Shown piece by piece: positions 30,687 through 32,364 of a stretch of DNA of 32,364 nucleotides. The stretch spans positions 1 through 32,364 of the forward strand of contig NZ_JADPKY010000121.1 of NCBI RefSeq assembly GCF_023074185.1, read 5' to 3'. Position 1 is the stretch's first letter. Every line of letters begins with the position of its first letter. Made by a program: the position numbers and the translations under genes. Source of the stretch: Bradyrhizobium sp. 132 (lineage in GTDB: Bacteria > Pseudomonadota > Alphaproteobacteria > Rhizobiales > Xanthobacteraceae). The notes beneath the pieces were generated by a model. It was not told the origin of the DNA and made no database searches. It saw only the letters and a list, made by a program, of their open reading frames with translations.

Positions 30687-30893
30687 AATACCTGGACCAT
30701 TCTGATAAGAACGGAGGCACGCCCCTCAGTGCTGCTCTTTACCATCAGGCACCGGGCAGTTGTCGCCTCGGGGCGCAGTGCACAATGTCTCGGAACTTGT
30801 GATGCTCACTGATACCCTTGCTCGCCCCCGTGAGTGGTGGACTTGGAGTTCAAGATCAGGCAAGTCCTGAAGCTTCCAGCATAAGGAGTTCCC

Positions 30894-32364
30894 GTGGCTC
30901 GGCCAAGGAGGGCATATCGGCAAGCGGCGCTTTCAATGTCGGTTGTTCTGCTATTTGCTACCAATGCCCTTGGCCAAGAGGATAAGAAGACCGACGACGA
31001 CAAACCGGCCGATCCCGACACGGGCGAGAGCACGGTGGAAGAGAAGACGCTAGGTCTTCTTCCCAATCCGCTGCAGCGGTACGGCGTGAAATTCGCGGCA
31101 ACCTACATCGGCGAGGCACTCGGCAACGCGTCCGGAGGATTGAAGCAGAGCGCGATCTACGAAGGCCGCCTGAACCTTGCCGTCGACGTCGATCTGCAGA
31201 AGCTGATTGGGATCGACAAGCTCACCTTTCACGCCAACATGTTCCAGATCCATGGCGACGGGTTGTCGCGCAGCAATTTGCAGAACTTCTTCGTCGTTAG
31301 CGGGATCGAGGCTCTGCCGTCGACCCGTCTGTACGAAACCTATTTCGAGAAGCAGTGGGGCGCGAAGAAGGTCTCGCTGAAATTCGGGCAGCTCGCCGCC
31401 GACAGCGAATTCTTCAACACCAAGTACACGGACGTGTTCACCAATGCCTCGATGGGATGGCCAGCCATCACCTCGCTCAATCTGCCCAGCGGCGGACCTT
31501 CGCCGCCTCTGGCCGCGATGGGCGCCCGGCTGCTCGTCAATGTGACCGATCAGCTTGCTGTGCTTGGCGGAATCTTCGATGGCGATCAGGCCGGACCCGG
31601 TCCGGGCGATCCGCAGGAGCGCAACCGCTACGGCGTAAATTTTCGTGTCAACGATCCACCTCTCCTTCTCGGACAGATCCAGTATGCCTGGAATAACAAG
31701 AAGGGCGACCCGAACCTGACCGGCCAGATCAAGTTCGGAGGCTGGCGGCACTTTGGCTCCTTCGCGGACCAGAGGCTCGCGTCGAACGGGGGTTCGCTCG
31801 CCGCTGCCGCCAGCAGCGGCGAGCCCTTGCTATTGTCCGGGGATGTCGGCGGGTGGGCGGTTTTCGAGCAGCAGATCTACCGCGTGCCTCATAGCGATGA
31901 TCGGGGGATCGGCGTGTTCGCCAGAGCCGCCGGCGCGCCTGCCGATCGCAACCTGATCGATCTCTACGCAGATGCGGGCGTGGAGTTCACCGGCCTGCGC
32001 GACGACCGCCCTGACGACAAGTTCGGGATCGCTGCGGGTTACGCCCACGTCTCGAAACGGGCGCAGGCACTCGACGCGGATTATCGGACGCTGGTGAATC
32101 CGAATTGGCCGGTGCGCAGCTTCGAAGGATTGCTGACAGCGGTTTACCAGTATCAAGTCAAGGACGGCTGGACGGTGCAGCCCAATTTCCAATACATCGT
32201 TCGTCCCGGCGGCGGCGCCACGCTGCCGGCGGGCCCGCTCGCCGGCAGGCCGCTCAAGAACGCATCCGCCTTCGTCGACAGGATCTTCCATGGCGCGAAG
32301 CCTGCCGACCTTCCGGTGGAGCAGCCGACCAAATTCGAATTGGTCATCAACATCAAGACTGCCT
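30894..32364 (+). CDS. OprB-type carbohydrate porin fused in frame to ABC substrate-binding protein tail (partial)
   Basis: GTG 30894 follows AAGGAG. About 29 residues of signal peptide (ending NALGQ) precede an acidic linker and the outer-membrane OprB barrel: LLPNPLQRYGVKFAATYIGE, LTFHANMFQIHGDGLSRSNL, TRLYETYFEKQWG, FGQLAADSEFFNTKYTDVFT, then VQPNFQYIVRPGGGAT near residue 430-443. Such porins pass sugars. After PLKNA (about 457) the last porin strand is missing. Instead, in frame, SAFVDRIFHGAKPADLPVEQ, PTKFELVINIKTA appears. This is the well-known C-terminal signature of the ABC_sub_bind (COG2984) periplasmic proteins. The frame is still open at the window end. The chimera should not close a normal barrel. 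Confidence 0.85.
   Translation, partial: MARPRRAYRQAALSMSVVLLFATNALGQEDKKTDDDKPADPDTGESTVEEKTLGLLPNPLQRYGVKFAATYIGEALGNASGGLKQSAIYEGRLNLAVDVDLQKLIGIDKLTFHANMFQIHGDGLSRSNLQNFFVVSGIEALPSTRLYETYFEKQWGAKKVSLKFGQLAADSEFFNTKYTDVFTNASMGWPAITSLNLPSGGPSPPLAAMGARLLVNVTDQLAVLGGIFDGDQAGPGPGDPQERNRYGVNFRVNDPPLLLGQIQYAWNNKKGDPNLTGQIKFGGWRHFGSFADQRLASNGGSLAAAASSGEPLLLSGDVGGWAVFEQQIYRVPHSDDRGIGVFARAAGAPADRNLIDLYADAGVEFTGLRDDRPDDKFGIAAGYAHVSKRAQALDADYRTLVNPNWPVRSFEGLLTAVYQYQVKDGWTVQPNFQYIVRPGGGATLPAGPLAGRPLKNASAFVDRIFHGAKPADLPVEQPTKFELVINIKTA

Noticed and set aside
30687..30893. EcfG promoter for the porin
   Set aside because: A GGAAC occurs near 30796 but no NNTT lies 16-17 bases downstream and the leader would be much longer than the others.

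Overview
The window looks like chromosomal DNA of a Bradyrhizobium-type alphaproteobacterium (Nitrobacteraceae). It is GC-rich. Several of its families are typical of that group: DUF1236 and DUF3606 proteins, a MEDS-domain kinase, a ligase-only LigD, Ku, opgGH and very small membrane proteins. Many short leaders also carry the GGAAC-N16/17-(C/G/A)GTT signature of the general-stress sigma factor EcfG. Species-level placement is inference. No rRNA, tRNA, CRISPR array or complete insertion sequence was seen.

Layout. Positions 1-4060 are a gene-remnant zone: a histidine kinase tail, a broken PAS segment, an N-truncated frameshifted Ku gene, a kinase-head/cyclase-tail chimera, an SDR remnant, a truncated PPC protein and an internally deleted RsbQ-like hydrolase. 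Intact DUF1330 and DJ-1/PfpI genes lie among them. Positions 4119-10380 are mostly intact metabolism: a DUF2231/sorbosone-dehydrogenase pair, an M20 amidohydrolase, a TRIC-type channel, a second amidohydrolase and a YgiD-type dioxygenase. Positions 10405-11540 are broken again: a frameshifted FMN reductase, a second Ku fragment sharing 76 identical bases with the first, and a 30-bp tandem duplication.

Positions 11564-23656 hold many small envelope and secreted proteins, an AI-2E family permease and a divergent NarL/UhpB-type two-component pair. Most carry candidate EcfG promoters. A heavily frameshifted MEDS histidine kinase sits among them. Positions 23802-27442 carry opgG and opgH for periplasmic glucans. 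Positions 27617-30686 carry microproteins, a LigD-type ligase divergent from a DUF3606 gene, and a regulator cluster (PilZ, a broken response regulator, an intact response regulator). The window ends inside an OprB-type porin whose C-terminus turns in frame into the tail of an ABC substrate-binding protein.

How the genes work together: the strongest common thread is regulation. Fourteen GGAAC-type elements lie 20-49 bases upstream of start codons, including three back-to-back divergent pairs. They would place DNA-end repair (ku, ligD), envelope and periplasmic proteins (PRC-barrel, DUF1236, opgGH), membrane microproteins and a two-component kinase under one stress regulon. The second thread is decay: about a dozen loci are truncated, fused or frameshifted, while long neighbours such as opgG, opgH and the permease are intact.
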